In this document: positions 1-5,818 of the stretch, in pieces
Layout: every line of letters begins with the position of its first letter
Position numbering within the stretch: the stretch's first letter is position 1
Source: Clostridia bacterium
Lineage (GTDB): Bacteria > Bacillota_A > Clostridia > Oscillospirales > CAG-272
Assembly (NCBI GenBank): GCA_017632155.1
Contig: JAGBRZ010000017.1
Location: forward strand, 1 to 10,058
Direction of reading: 5' to 3'
DNA length: 10,058 nt
Position numbers and translations under genes: made by a program
The notes under the pieces: generated by a model
What the model was told of the DNA's origin: nothing
Databases searched by the model: none
What the model saw: the letters and a program-made list of their open reading frames with translations, nothing else

Positions 1-653
1 TAAACAAAAACAAAAACAATGACATCCACGCTCTGATTAAGGATCAGCTTGCCGATGTCGAGCACCCCCTTGTCGCGCTTGAGGGCTTCATTGCTGCCGC
101 AACCGCTGAATGCGCAACCGTGGAGCCTCTCCGCGCGCTCTGCAAGACAGTTCGCGAGAAGGAGCACATCGCTGACGTATCTCTCCGCACTATGATCGAA
201 GGACTTGACGGTCCCTTCCTTCCCTCCACCCGTTCTGACCTTATCTCTATCGCAACCAGCTGTGACAAGATCGCAAACAAGTGCGAGGACGTTGCAAAGC
301 TTATGGTTTACCAGAGATTCTTCTTCCCCACAGACTGCAACGCATCCATCCTTGAGATCGTTGACATCACCAAGAAGCAGTTCGAACTCCTCAAGAGCGC
401 AGTAAGCCAGCTCTTCGGTAAGTTCAACACCCTTCTCAAGAACCACGCTATCCTTGACGATATCCGCGGTCTTGAGTCTCAGGTCGACTCGGTTGAGGAA
501 ACCGTATATCAGCAGATCTTCGATATGGAGAGCCTTGCTCTTTCCCAGAAGCTTCAGGCTGTTAACTTCCTTGACATCATCTGCGACATCTCCGATGTTA
601 TCGAGAACATCGCAGACCAGATCCAGATCATGCTGATCAACAGAATCGTCTGA
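1..653 (+). CDS. DUF47 / PhoU-like phosphate transport accessory protein, 5'-partial
   Basis: The reading frame is open from the left edge (first complete codon at base 3) to a TGA at 651-653, giving 216 visible residues. DUF47 (TIGR00153-type) proteins are usually about 205-225 residues, so probably only a few N-terminal residues are missing. I see no in-frame start with a ribosome site in the first 120 bases; a GTG at 120 is internal. The protein is all-helical, cytoplasmic-looking and acidic. Its features fit the PhoU-like fold: an early ALIKDQLADVEHP helix, a central block ending AKLMVYQRFFFP, then ILDDIRGLESQVDSVEE, and a C-terminal helix with VIENIADQIQIMLINR. Members of this family are encoded beside PiT transporters and are thought to modulate phosphate uptake; the molecular mechanism is not settled. 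The PiT gene begins 21 bases downstream on the same strand, so the two are almost certainly cotranscribed. Family confidence is high; the regulatory role is inference. Confidence 0.88.
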   Translation, partial: NKNKNNDIHALIKDQLADVEHPLVALEGFIAAATAECATVEPLRALCKTVREKEHIADVSLRTMIEGLDGPFLPSTRSDLISIATSCDKIANKCEDVAKLMVYQRFFFPTDCNASILEIVDITKKQFELLKSAVSQLFGKFNTLLKNHAILDDIRGLESQVDSVEETVYQQIFDMESLALSQKLQAVNFLDIICDISDVIENIADQIQIMLINRIV

Positions 654-674
654 GTGGGGTTAAAGTAAAGAAAA

Positions 675-1841
675 ATGATATATTTGTTGCTTTTCGCCGG
701 CCTTTTTATGGGCTGGTCGCTCGGAACGAATGACGCTGCCAACGCTTTCGGTACGGCAGTGGCAACAAGAGTTGTAAAGTACAGAACTTCTATTATTATT
801 ATCGCAACTATGGTCATCCTCGGCTCCATTCTTCAGGGCGCGGATGATATTGATAAGCTTTCCAGCATCTCGACCAACAACGAGGTCTCCGCAGACGCCG
901 CAGATATCGAAAGCGTCGGTGTTGATCTTGAACTTGTGGAAAAGCTCGATAAGAACGGCAACCCTGTCAAGGATAAAGACGGCAACGTAGTTATGGAATA
1001 CGTTGTAAAGTCCACTGACAATGTTGACAAGGCTGCTCTTAAGACTCTCCGCAACAAGTCCGCTTTCAAGGCTGCCATCATCTTTATCTGCGCGGCTTTG
1101 ACGGTATTCATTATGAGTTACCTCAAGTTCCCCGTTTCTGCAAACCAGGCGGTTACGGGTGCTATCATCGGTTGGGGTCTCTTCCACGCCGACTATTCAA
1201 ATCCCGAAGTTCTCAGCACCAACCTTGCCGAGATCGGTAAGTTTGCAAGTACTTGGCTGCTCAATCCCCTCGGCGCGGCTCTCATCTCTTTTGTTATCGT
1301 ATTCGTCTTCAAGAAGTTCTTCGAGGCGAAGGTAGAGTCGCTCAAGAGCTATGATAAGGTCATTAAGATCGGTTATATCGTTGCGGGTGCGTATTCCGCA
1401 TACACCATCGGTATCAACTCTTCCGCATCTGTTACCGCTTTCTACTATGATAGCTTCGGCGTAGGTGCAAACATCCTTACCAACGCGCGCTTCACAGCTA
1501 TCCTTGGTGGTGTTGCTATTGCAGTCGGTGTTCTTACCTACTCGAAGAAGGTTATGATGACCGTTGGTGGTTCTATCGCTAACATCAGCCAGATCGACGG
1601 CTTCCTTGTAATCCTTGCGAGCGCACTTGCCATCACTGTTATGAAGATCCTTCTCGGTATCCCCGTTTCGACCTCTCAGGCAGTAGTTGGCGCCGTTATC
1701 GGCGCAGGCCTTGTCAAGGGTCCCAAGAACGTAAACTTCAAGGTTCTCGGCAAGATCGGTATTGCTTGGATCTCCTCGCCCACCGCGGCAGGCCTTATGG
1801 CTTACATAATCGCTCTCTGCACTCAGAGCGTACTTTCTTGA
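675..1841 (+). CDS. PiT-family inorganic phosphate transporter
   Basis: This 388-residue integral membrane protein takes up inorganic phosphate by cation symport (PF01384; the coupling ion, proton or sodium, cannot be told from sequence). The N-terminal repeat carries GTNDAANAFGTAVATR (residues 17-32), matching the PiT signature, and FPVSANQAVTGAIIGWGL (152-169). The C-terminal repeat carries GIPVSTSQAVVGAVIGAGL (328-346). The second GANDVANA-like motif is degenerate, reading GINSSAS near residue 246. Hydrophobic segments lie near 1-16, 38-55, 131-150, 195-215, 232-256, 272-290, 308-328, 332-347 and 362-385. A hydrophilic insert of about 70 residues (58-128), with two NGN/DGN turns near residues 94-104, follows the second segment. 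The ATG at 675 places the transmembrane signature at the usual distance from the N terminus; the ribosome site is weak (AAAG only). It follows the DUF47 gene in a two-gene phosphate operon and ends just before a strong terminator. Confidence 0.93.
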   Translation: MIYLLLFAGLFMGWSLGTNDAANAFGTAVATRVVKYRTSIIIIATMVILGSILQGADDIDKLSSISTNNEVSADAADIESVGVDLELVEKLDKNGNPVKDKDGNVVMEYVVKSTDNVDKAALKTLRNKSAFKAAIIFICAALTVFIMSYLKFPVSANQAVTGAIIGWGLFHADYSNPEVLSTNLAEIGKFASTWLLNPLGAALISFVIVFVFKKFFEAKVESLKSYDKVIKIGYIVAGAYSAYTIGINSSASVTAFYYDSFGVGANILTNARFTAILGGVAIAVGVLTYSKKVMMTVGGSIANISQIDGFLVILASALAITVMKILLGIPVSTSQAVVGAVIGAGLVKGPKNVNFKVLGKIGIAWISSPTAAGLMAYIIALCTQSVLS

Positions 1842-1861
1842 TATTACAACTCTTATTGCAA

Positions 1862-1899
1862 AAAATCTCCCTCTGTTATTTGACGGAGGGAGATTTTTG
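1862..1899. terminator. Bidirectional intrinsic terminator
   Basis: A perfect 13-bp inverted repeat, AAAAATCTCCCTC (1862-1874) against GAGGGAGATTTTT (1887-1899), encloses a 12-base loop. The stem has a GC-rich core, and an A-run on one side and a T-run on the other make it functional in either direction. It lies 21 bases after the PiT stop codon and 11 bases beyond the end of the convergent minus-strand gene, so it probably ends transcription from both sides. Confidence 0.88.
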
Positions 1900-1910
1900 T
1901 ATTGCAGCTG

Positions 1911-2261
1911 TTATTTGCTTTTTAATGTTTTAACTGTTGAAACAAGCATACGGCGAAGTTCTATACAGTTATTTTGCAACTTCTTGAATTCATTTTGGTG
2001 CATACTGTTAGTTTCATATAACAATTCGAGCCAATATTCACTTTCATTACATTCTTTTAGTGAAATCTCAAACTTTGATATAAAGTCTTTATTTCCTTGT
2101 GCGTATTGTGCCTCATGAATGTTTGCGCCCACAGATGTGCCGGATCTTAAAAGTTGGTTAACCAAAGCTCCTTCAACACCGTTTTGCTTTAATTTGCGAC
2201 AAAGAAAAATAATATCTTTTGCAAATGACTTCGATTTTGATCTTAAAATGCTGTCTGCCAT
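1911..2261 (-). CDS. Four-helix-bundle protein, 23S rRNA intervening-sequence (S23/IVP) type
   Basis: A 116-residue, helix-rich, Lys-rich cytoplasmic protein of the TIGR02436/PF05635 type. The family motif QLLRSGTSVGANIHEA is at residues 36-51, followed by KFEISLKECNESEYWLELL at 63-81. The ATG at 2261 is preferred: a GAGGT ribosome site lies 5-6 bases upstream, and an in-frame GTG at 2273 overlaps that site, so it is unlikely to be the start. Relatives are encoded inside 23S rRNA intervening sequences and as free-standing chromosomal genes, and they resemble the Avd accessory protein of diversity-generating retroelements. Their function is poorly defined; nucleic-acid binding is a reasonable inference. 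No 23S rRNA or reverse transcriptase is present here. The gene is visibly more AT-rich than its neighbours and uses many A- or T-ending codons (AAA, TTA, TTT), consistent with acquisition. Its upstream region is the hairpin array at 2280-2425. Confidence 0.85.
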   Translation of the reverse strand: MADSILRSKSKSFAKDIIFLCRKLKQNGVEGALVNQLLRSGTSVGANIHEAQYAQGNKDFISKFEISLKECNESEYWLELLYETNSMHQNEFKKLQNNCIELRRMLVSTVKTLKSK

Positions 2262-2279
2262 AAATAACCTCACGTTTTT

Positions 2280-2425
2280 AGTTTACAGTTATAAGTTTGG
2301 CAGAGCCAAACGTTATGATCTTGCTTTGCAAGAGTTATGATATGATCGCCAATGAAAATCAACTGTGCCGGAAGGCACATCATAACTATGCGAAGCATAT
2401 CATAACTCTAAACTCGCCGAAGGCG
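2280..2425. repeat. Array of five short hairpins with repeated GTTATGAT / ATCATAAC spacers
   Basis: Five compact hairpins with different stems and 3-4 base loops occur in about 130 bases: GTTTGGC-AGA-GCCAAAC (2295-2311), CTTGC-TTT-GCAAG (2320-2332), TGTGCC-GGAA-GGCACA (2364-2379), TATGC-GAA-GCATA (2387-2399) and CGCC-GAA-GGCG (2415-2425). An octamer lies between them: GTTATGAT at 2312-2319 and 2334-2341, and its reverse complement ATCATAAC at 2379-2386 and 2399-2406. The left and right halves can therefore pair with each other. Further out, bases 2280-2292 can pair with 2402-2414 over 13 positions with a single C-C mismatch, enclosing the whole set except the last hairpin. The array lies entirely upstream of the four-helix-bundle gene and may be its leader RNA, a DNA-level recognition site, or the end of a small mobile element. 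A weak minus-strand promoter (TTGATT-17-CATAAC, 2334-2362) falls inside it. Confidence 0.75.
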
Positions 2426-2434
2426 CTCATAGTT

Positions 2435-2464
2435 GATCGAAAACGAATTTATTTGTTTTCGATC
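2435..2464 (-). repeat. 10-bp inverted repeat spanning the isomerase-like gene's stop codon
   Basis: GATCGAAAAC (2435-2444) and GTTTTCGATC (2455-2464) form a perfect 10-bp stem. The 10-base loop contains the TAA stop (2449-2451) of the minus-strand TIM-barrel gene. It could act as a terminator or 3'-end stabiliser for that operon, but no T-run follows the stem on the minus strand, so termination is uncertain. It adjoins the hairpin array and may instead mark that element's border. Confidence 0.5.
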
Positions 2465-3378
2465 TGATCAACCCAATAGTGTCCGATGTCAGCGATAAGC
2501 TTGAGCGCGGAGGTATGTGCGGGCTGAGGATATGCGGAGAAGATTCGGAAGGTCTCGAATGCGAGAGTACCCTCGAAGCCGATCTCCTTGATGCCCTCAA
2601 CGAAGCGTGCCCAGTCACAAACGTGGAACTTGCCGCTGGTGAGGTAAGAATAGGGGATCATATGGAGGTCGTCATGCGCGTTGTTATCGTGGATGTGGAA
2701 GATGGTCAAACGCTTGCCCATGATCTTGATGTAATTCTTAAGATCAAGGTGGCAGAGGTTAGCGTGTCCGACGTCAAGGCAGAAACCGAAGTAATCGCCG
2801 CCAGCCTCTTCGTTAAGAGTGTCGATCATTCTTGCCGCATCATAGGGGTTGGAAAGTCTTGCCTCAACAAAGTGCGCACCATACTTTGTGAAGATGTTCT
2901 CTGTACAGATCTTTACCCCCTTATATTTCTTGATATAGGGAATAAGACTGCGATAGAACTTGAGGTTTTCTTCCCATTCAGCATCTCTCTCGGAAAGGAG
3001 CGTGGGGTGAACAACAACTGCTCCGCAATTAAGGTACTCTGCTATTGCAAAGCACTTGTCAAACGCCATAATGAGGTATGCATTGAGATCATCCTTTTCG
3101 GGATACCAGCACGGGAAGGGAGCGTGCATCTGAGAGATCTCCACTCCGGTTGCCTCGCTTGCTTCCTTGAGCGGCTTAACCCACTCAAGAAGCTCCTCGA
3201 TGGACTTGTCAAAGAGTGTGGGAGTGATCACACCTTCCTTAGCCATAGGATCGGGACGAAGATAGATGTCGATATTGTAGTCAACTGCTTCGAAACCGCA
3301 GGACTTGATGTATTCAAAAGATTCAAGAGCCTTGTCGTGGTTATACCAACCGCCTGTCTGTACGCCAACTTTAAGCAT
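2449..3378 (-). CDS. Sugar phosphate isomerase/epimerase-like TIM-barrel protein
   Basis: A 309-residue soluble protein of the AP-endonuclease-2/xylose-isomerase-like TIM-barrel superfamily (PF01261). It opens with the first barrel strand MLKVGVQTGG. The likely divalent-metal ligands sit in the expected order: E160 in CTEN, D202 in LDVGH, H228 in FHIHDN and E275 in FETF. Additional barrel-mouth histidines are H85 (QMHAPF) and H124 (VVHP). Members isomerise or epimerise sugars, inositols or keto acids, and some are DNA-repair endonucleases; the substrate cannot be assigned here. The ATG at 3378 is supported by a GGAGG site (3388-3392) with 9-base spacing. The gene starts 19 bases after the stop of the phosphodiesterase-like gene, so the two form an operon from the promoter at 4743-4771. 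Relatives of similar length are common in gut Clostridia. Superfamily assignment is firm; enzymatic role is open. Confidence 0.88.
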   Translation of the reverse strand: MLKVGVQTGGWYNHDKALESFEYIKSCGFEAVDYNIDIYLRPDPMAKEGVITPTLFDKSIEELLEWVKPLKEASEATGVEISQMHAPFPCWYPEKDDLNAYLIMAFDKCFAIAEYLNCGAVVVHPTLLSERDAEWEENLKFYRSLIPYIKKYKGVKICTENIFTKYGAHFVEARLSNPYDAARMIDTLNEEAGGDYFGFCLDVGHANLCHLDLKNYIKIMGKRLTIFHIHDNNAHDDLHMIPYSYLTSGKFHVCDWARFVEGIKEIGFEGTLAFETFRIFSAYPQPAHTSALKLIADIGHYWVDQIENK

Positions 3379-3397
3379 TTTTATTATCCTCCAAAAA

Positions 3398-4699
3398 TTA
3401 TTTAATCATTTCAACTATCGGTGTGCCGTCAACGCCGGGCATTTCTACACCGAGAATTTTTGCATAAGTGGGAGCTTCGTCAACTGTGGGTCTGCGCTCG
3501 ATGAGAACGCCTTCCTTGATGTCCTTACCGAAGCCGAAGAATATGGGCTGGGGACCCTTGTCGGGGTTGTGGCCGTGGGTTGCCTTGCCGTAACGGTAGT
3601 CGGAAAGGTCAAGCTGCTTGACCATCGGGCGTTTCCAATCCTCTGCAAAGGAGGTGTAGCCGTCCGATTCGATAACGAAGGAGAATTCGCCCGAAAGGCC
3701 TTCCTTTTCGTTGATCTCCTCTGTGGTGTAGACCTCGCTGATGCCGTAGATACCCTCGTCGCGCATCCACTTGAGCAGATCGTAAGTCTTCTGCCAGGTT
3801 TCCTTGTCGGTGGGATCGGCAAGTCTGATCTGTGCGGAAAGACCTGTGGAGTGGCAGTATGCCTTCCAGGACTTGAGGCTTCCGTCCTCGTTCATCTCGA
3901 TAAGACCGTTGTCGGCGAATACGACGTTCGGCTTGAGGTTTCGAACGATCTCAAGCTGACCGTGGTCGGAGATGAGGAAGAAGTTGGTTTCCTCGAAAGT
4001 GCCCGCACGCTTGGTCGCTTCAATGATCTCAAAGAACCAACGCTCGGTGTCGATTACACCGCTTGTGACCTTTTCGGTGAAAAGACCCGTGCCGTGGCGG
4101 TAGCTGTCAACGTCGCCGGTGTGGAGCATCAGAAGATGAGGCTTGTATTTTTCGATCATATCGCAAGTGACGCGGACGAGAAGCTCGTCGGTGTCGGGAT
4201 GTGTTCTGATCTTGACCTTTTCAATGTAGGGTGCAATGCACTCGCGGTAGAGCTCGGGGGTTGTGCCCGCGCGGAGATAGCATTCTTCCTTTGTGTCCTC
4301 GGGCGACTGAGGCCAGTATTCGGGGAAGTTATAGTCTATGTATTCGTGGCCTGCTGTTACGGGCCAGAACACGCAAGCGGTGGTGAGTCCTGCCTTTTTA
4401 GCCGCGGTGAAGATGTCGGGGCACTTGATGTTGTCGGCAAACCAAGTCCAAGGGACGTTTTTGGTTACGCCGGGCATAAAGACGTTGTTGTTTGTGACAC
4501 CGTGCTTGTTGGGATAACAACCCGTTGACATCGAGGTGTGGCAGGGATAGGTTACCGAGGGATAGATGGTGCGGGTGCGCTTGACCATCGAGCCCTTCTT
4601 GAAAAGCTCCGCGAAGCGAGGACTGGTTTCTAGAAGATATTTAATATCCTCGTATACCATAGCGTCGCAAGAGAATACGATAACTCTGCTTTGTGACAT
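3398..4699 (-). CDS. Alkaline-phosphatase-superfamily nucleotide pyrophosphatase/phosphodiesterase-like enzyme
   Basis: A 433-residue protein resembling type I phosphodiesterase/nucleotide pyrophosphatases (PF01663), which hydrolyse phosphodiester or phosphomonoester bonds using two zinc-like metals and a threonine nucleophile. Visible active-site candidates are D12 (FSCDAM), T50 in PSVTYPCHTSMSTG, D198 and H202 in DVDSYRHG, D245-H246 in ISDHG, and H375 in ATHGHNPD; together these give the complete ligand set of the family. There is no signal peptide: the N terminus MSQSRVIVFSCDAM goes straight into the first strand, so the enzyme is probably cytoplasmic, unlike many secreted relatives. The ATG at 4699 is supported by GGAGG (4708-4712) with 8-base spacing. 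It is first in an operon with the isomerase-like gene and is driven by a perfect-consensus promoter. The substrate is unknown; the adjacent sugar-isomerase-like barrel hints at a sugar-phosphate or nucleotide-sugar route (inference). Confidence 0.88.
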   Translation of the reverse strand: MSQSRVIVFSCDAMVYEDIKYLLETSPRFAELFKKGSMVKRTRTIYPSVTYPCHTSMSTGCYPNKHGVTNNNVFMPGVTKNVPWTWFADNIKCPDIFTAAKKAGLTTACVFWPVTAGHEYIDYNFPEYWPQSPEDTKEECYLRAGTTPELYRECIAPYIEKVKIRTHPDTDELLVRVTCDMIEKYKPHLLMLHTGDVDSYRHGTGLFTEKVTSGVIDTERWFFEIIEATKRAGTFEETNFFLISDHGQLEIVRNLKPNVVFADNGLIEMNEDGSLKSWKAYCHSTGLSAQIRLADPTDKETWQKTYDLLKWMRDEGIYGISEVYTTEEINEKEGLSGEFSFVIESDGYTSFAEDWKRPMVKQLDLSDYRYGKATHGHNPDKGPQPIFFGFGKDIKEGVLIERRPTVDEAPTYAKILGVEMPGVDGTPIVEMIK

Positions 4700-4742
4700 A
4701 AAAATTACCTCCGTTATTCGGATAAATTAATAATACTTTGTA

Positions 4743-4771
4743 ATTATAATATATATTTGCACTTTTGTCAA
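4743..4771 (-). promoter_or_regulatory. Perfect-consensus sigma-A promoter for the hydrolase/isomerase operon
   Basis: On the minus strand, TTGACA (4766-4771) and TATAAT (4743-4748) are separated by exactly 17 bases, matching the housekeeping consensus at all twelve positions. The start site would fall near 4736, giving a leader of about 37 bases before the ATG at 4699. The -35 box overlaps the TGA stop (4768-4770) of the radical SAM gene immediately upstream, so the operon has its own strong promoter even though the genes are tightly packed and codirectional. Confidence 0.85.
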
Positions 4772-5673
4772 GACAAATCGATAGAAAAAGTGTCGCAAAA
4801 ATCGGGCGTGTATTCGGCGGATGCGGAGGAGGGGGCTTGCATATATCCCTCAAATCCGAGGCGCAGAGCCTCTGCACGGACACTTTCGTATTCAAAGGTG
4901 GTGAGCCTGCGGAGAAGATTTTTGTCGTCGCCTTGGTAAAAGTCGGGCGTGTATTGGCTCATAAGGCTCAGGCGGATGTCCGCGACGGGCAGAATCTCCG
5001 CAAGTCGCCGCAAACACGCGATCGAATCCTTTCTTTGCCCCGGCAGAACAAGATGGCGCACGATGATGCCCTTTTTCATCATTCCGTCCCTGTCAAACTC
5101 TGCCTTGCCGAGCATATCATACATAAAGGAGAGGGCTTCCTCGGCACGCTCGCGGTAGTCTGCGGCATGCGAGTATTTTGCCGATATTTCGGGAGAAAAA
5201 TATTTGAAGTCGGGAAGGTAAACGTCAACGAGTCCGCGCAGAAGCGCAAGGCTTTCGATGCTTTCATATCCGCCGCTGTTCCACACAACGGGGATCGAAA
5301 GTTTATCCTTCACCAACGCAAGAGCCGCGGCAACGGTGGGTGTAAAATGCGTTGGCGTTACAAGATCAAGCGAGGAAACTTCGCTTGAGGCAACCGTCAA
5401 AAAGAGCTCTGCGAGCTCACGTTCGTCAAATTCCTTGCCAACGCTTTTTCTGCTGATGACGGAATTTTGGCAGAAAACGCAGCCGAGATTGCATCCGGAA
5501 AAGAATACCGTCCCCGCGCCGCGCTCTCCGCAAATCGCGGGTTCCTCATACATATGCCGCGATACTCGCGAGATCACGGTTTTTGAGCCCGAACGGCAGA
5601 TGCCGACAGTACTTTCTCTGTCAACACCGCACCTGCGCGGGCAGATATTGCATTGCTTATATAGATCGTTCAC
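4768..5673 (-). CDS. Radical SAM protein, PflA/PflX-like
   Basis: A 301-residue radical S-adenosylmethionine enzyme related to pyruvate-formate-lyase-activating-like proteins (the PflX group). The 4Fe-4S cluster motif is C61-x3-C65-x2-C68 in GCNLGCVFCQN. An N-terminal set of cysteines (C8, C11, C15, C26) in CNICPRRCGV and GICRSG could hold a second metal site, as is typical of this subgroup. Other family blocks are LVTPTHFTP (105-112), WNSGGYE (131-137), LPDFKY (153-158), RHLVLPG (206-212) and SLMSQYTP (236-243). The start is GTG at 5673: a GAGGTGA ribosome site is well spaced, and an in-frame TGA lies just upstream, so no earlier start is possible. The gene is divergent from mscS with its own promoter. 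No glycyl-radical enzyme is present in the window, so the partner protein and exact reaction are unknown. Activation of a protein or cofactor radical is inference from the family. Confidence 0.88.
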   Translation of the reverse strand: MNDLYKQCNICPRRCGVDRESTVGICRSGSKTVISRVSRHMYEEPAICGERGAGTVFFSGCNLGCVFCQNSVISRKSVGKEFDERELAELFLTVASSEVSSLDLVTPTHFTPTVAAALALVKDKLSIPVVWNSGGYESIESLALLRGLVDVYLPDFKYFSPEISAKYSHAADYRERAEEALSFMYDMLGKAEFDRDGMMKKGIIVRHLVLPGQRKDSIACLRRLAEILPVADIRLSLMSQYTPDFYQGDDKNLLRRLTTFEYESVRAEALRLGFEGYMQAPSSASAEYTPDFCDTFSIDLS

Positions 5674-5692
5674 TTGGCTTCACCTCGACATT

Positions 5693-5721
5693 ATTATACA
5701 TCGAAACCGAGGAAAAATCAA
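5693..5721 (-). promoter_or_regulatory. Sigma-A promoter for the radical SAM gene
   Basis: On the minus strand, TTGATT (5716-5721) and TATAAT (5693-5698) are separated by 17 bases. Transcription would start near 5686, practically at the ribosome site GAGGTG (5681-5686), giving a very short leader of about 13 bases before the GTG start. Confidence 0.75.
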
Positions 5722-5752
5722 CGATTTATGACATCTTTTTCTTCACTTTTAC

Positions 5753-5781
5753 TTTACTTTTTTAGATTAATGTGTTATAAT
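5753..5781 (+). promoter_or_regulatory. Extended -10 sigma-A promoter for mscS
   Basis: TTTACT (5753-5758) and TATAAT (5776-5781) are separated by 17 bases. A TG one base before the -10 box (TGTTATAAT) makes it an extended -10 promoter and compensates for the weak -35. A second overlapping TATAAT begins at 5781. The promoter is divergent from that of the radical SAM gene, and the two share the short AT-rich spacer. Confidence 0.7.
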
Positions 5782-5818
5782 ATAATTTATCAAATTAAAT
5801 TCGAAAGGAATTTTTATT

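Noticed and set aside
2280..2425. CRISPR-like array
   Set aside because: The spaced octamers are too short, change orientation midway and are separated by palindromes, not unique spacers; no cas genes are nearby.
1911..2464. Diversity-generating retroelement or 23S rRNA intervening sequence
   Set aside because: The Avd/IVP-like protein alone is not enough: no reverse transcriptase, template/variable repeat pair or 23S rRNA sequence is present in the window.
2479..3405. Plus-strand open frame of 308 codons
   Set aside because: It is antisense to the TIM-barrel gene, has no ribosome site and a low-complexity valine- and aspartate-rich product; treated as a shadow.
3305..4528. Plus-strand open frame of 407 codons
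   Set aside because: It lies antisense over the phosphodiesterase-superfamily gene and the start of the isomerase-like gene, both of which have clear motifs and GGAGG sites. The translated product has no recognisable domain and looks like a codon-bias shadow.
675..5673. A single phosphate-starvation gene cluster (PiT, DUF47, alkaline-phosphatase-like enzyme)
   Set aside because: The phosphate operon and the hydrolase operon are convergent, separated by the four-helix-bundle unit, and the hydrolase lacks a secretion signal. No Pho-box-like repeats stood out.
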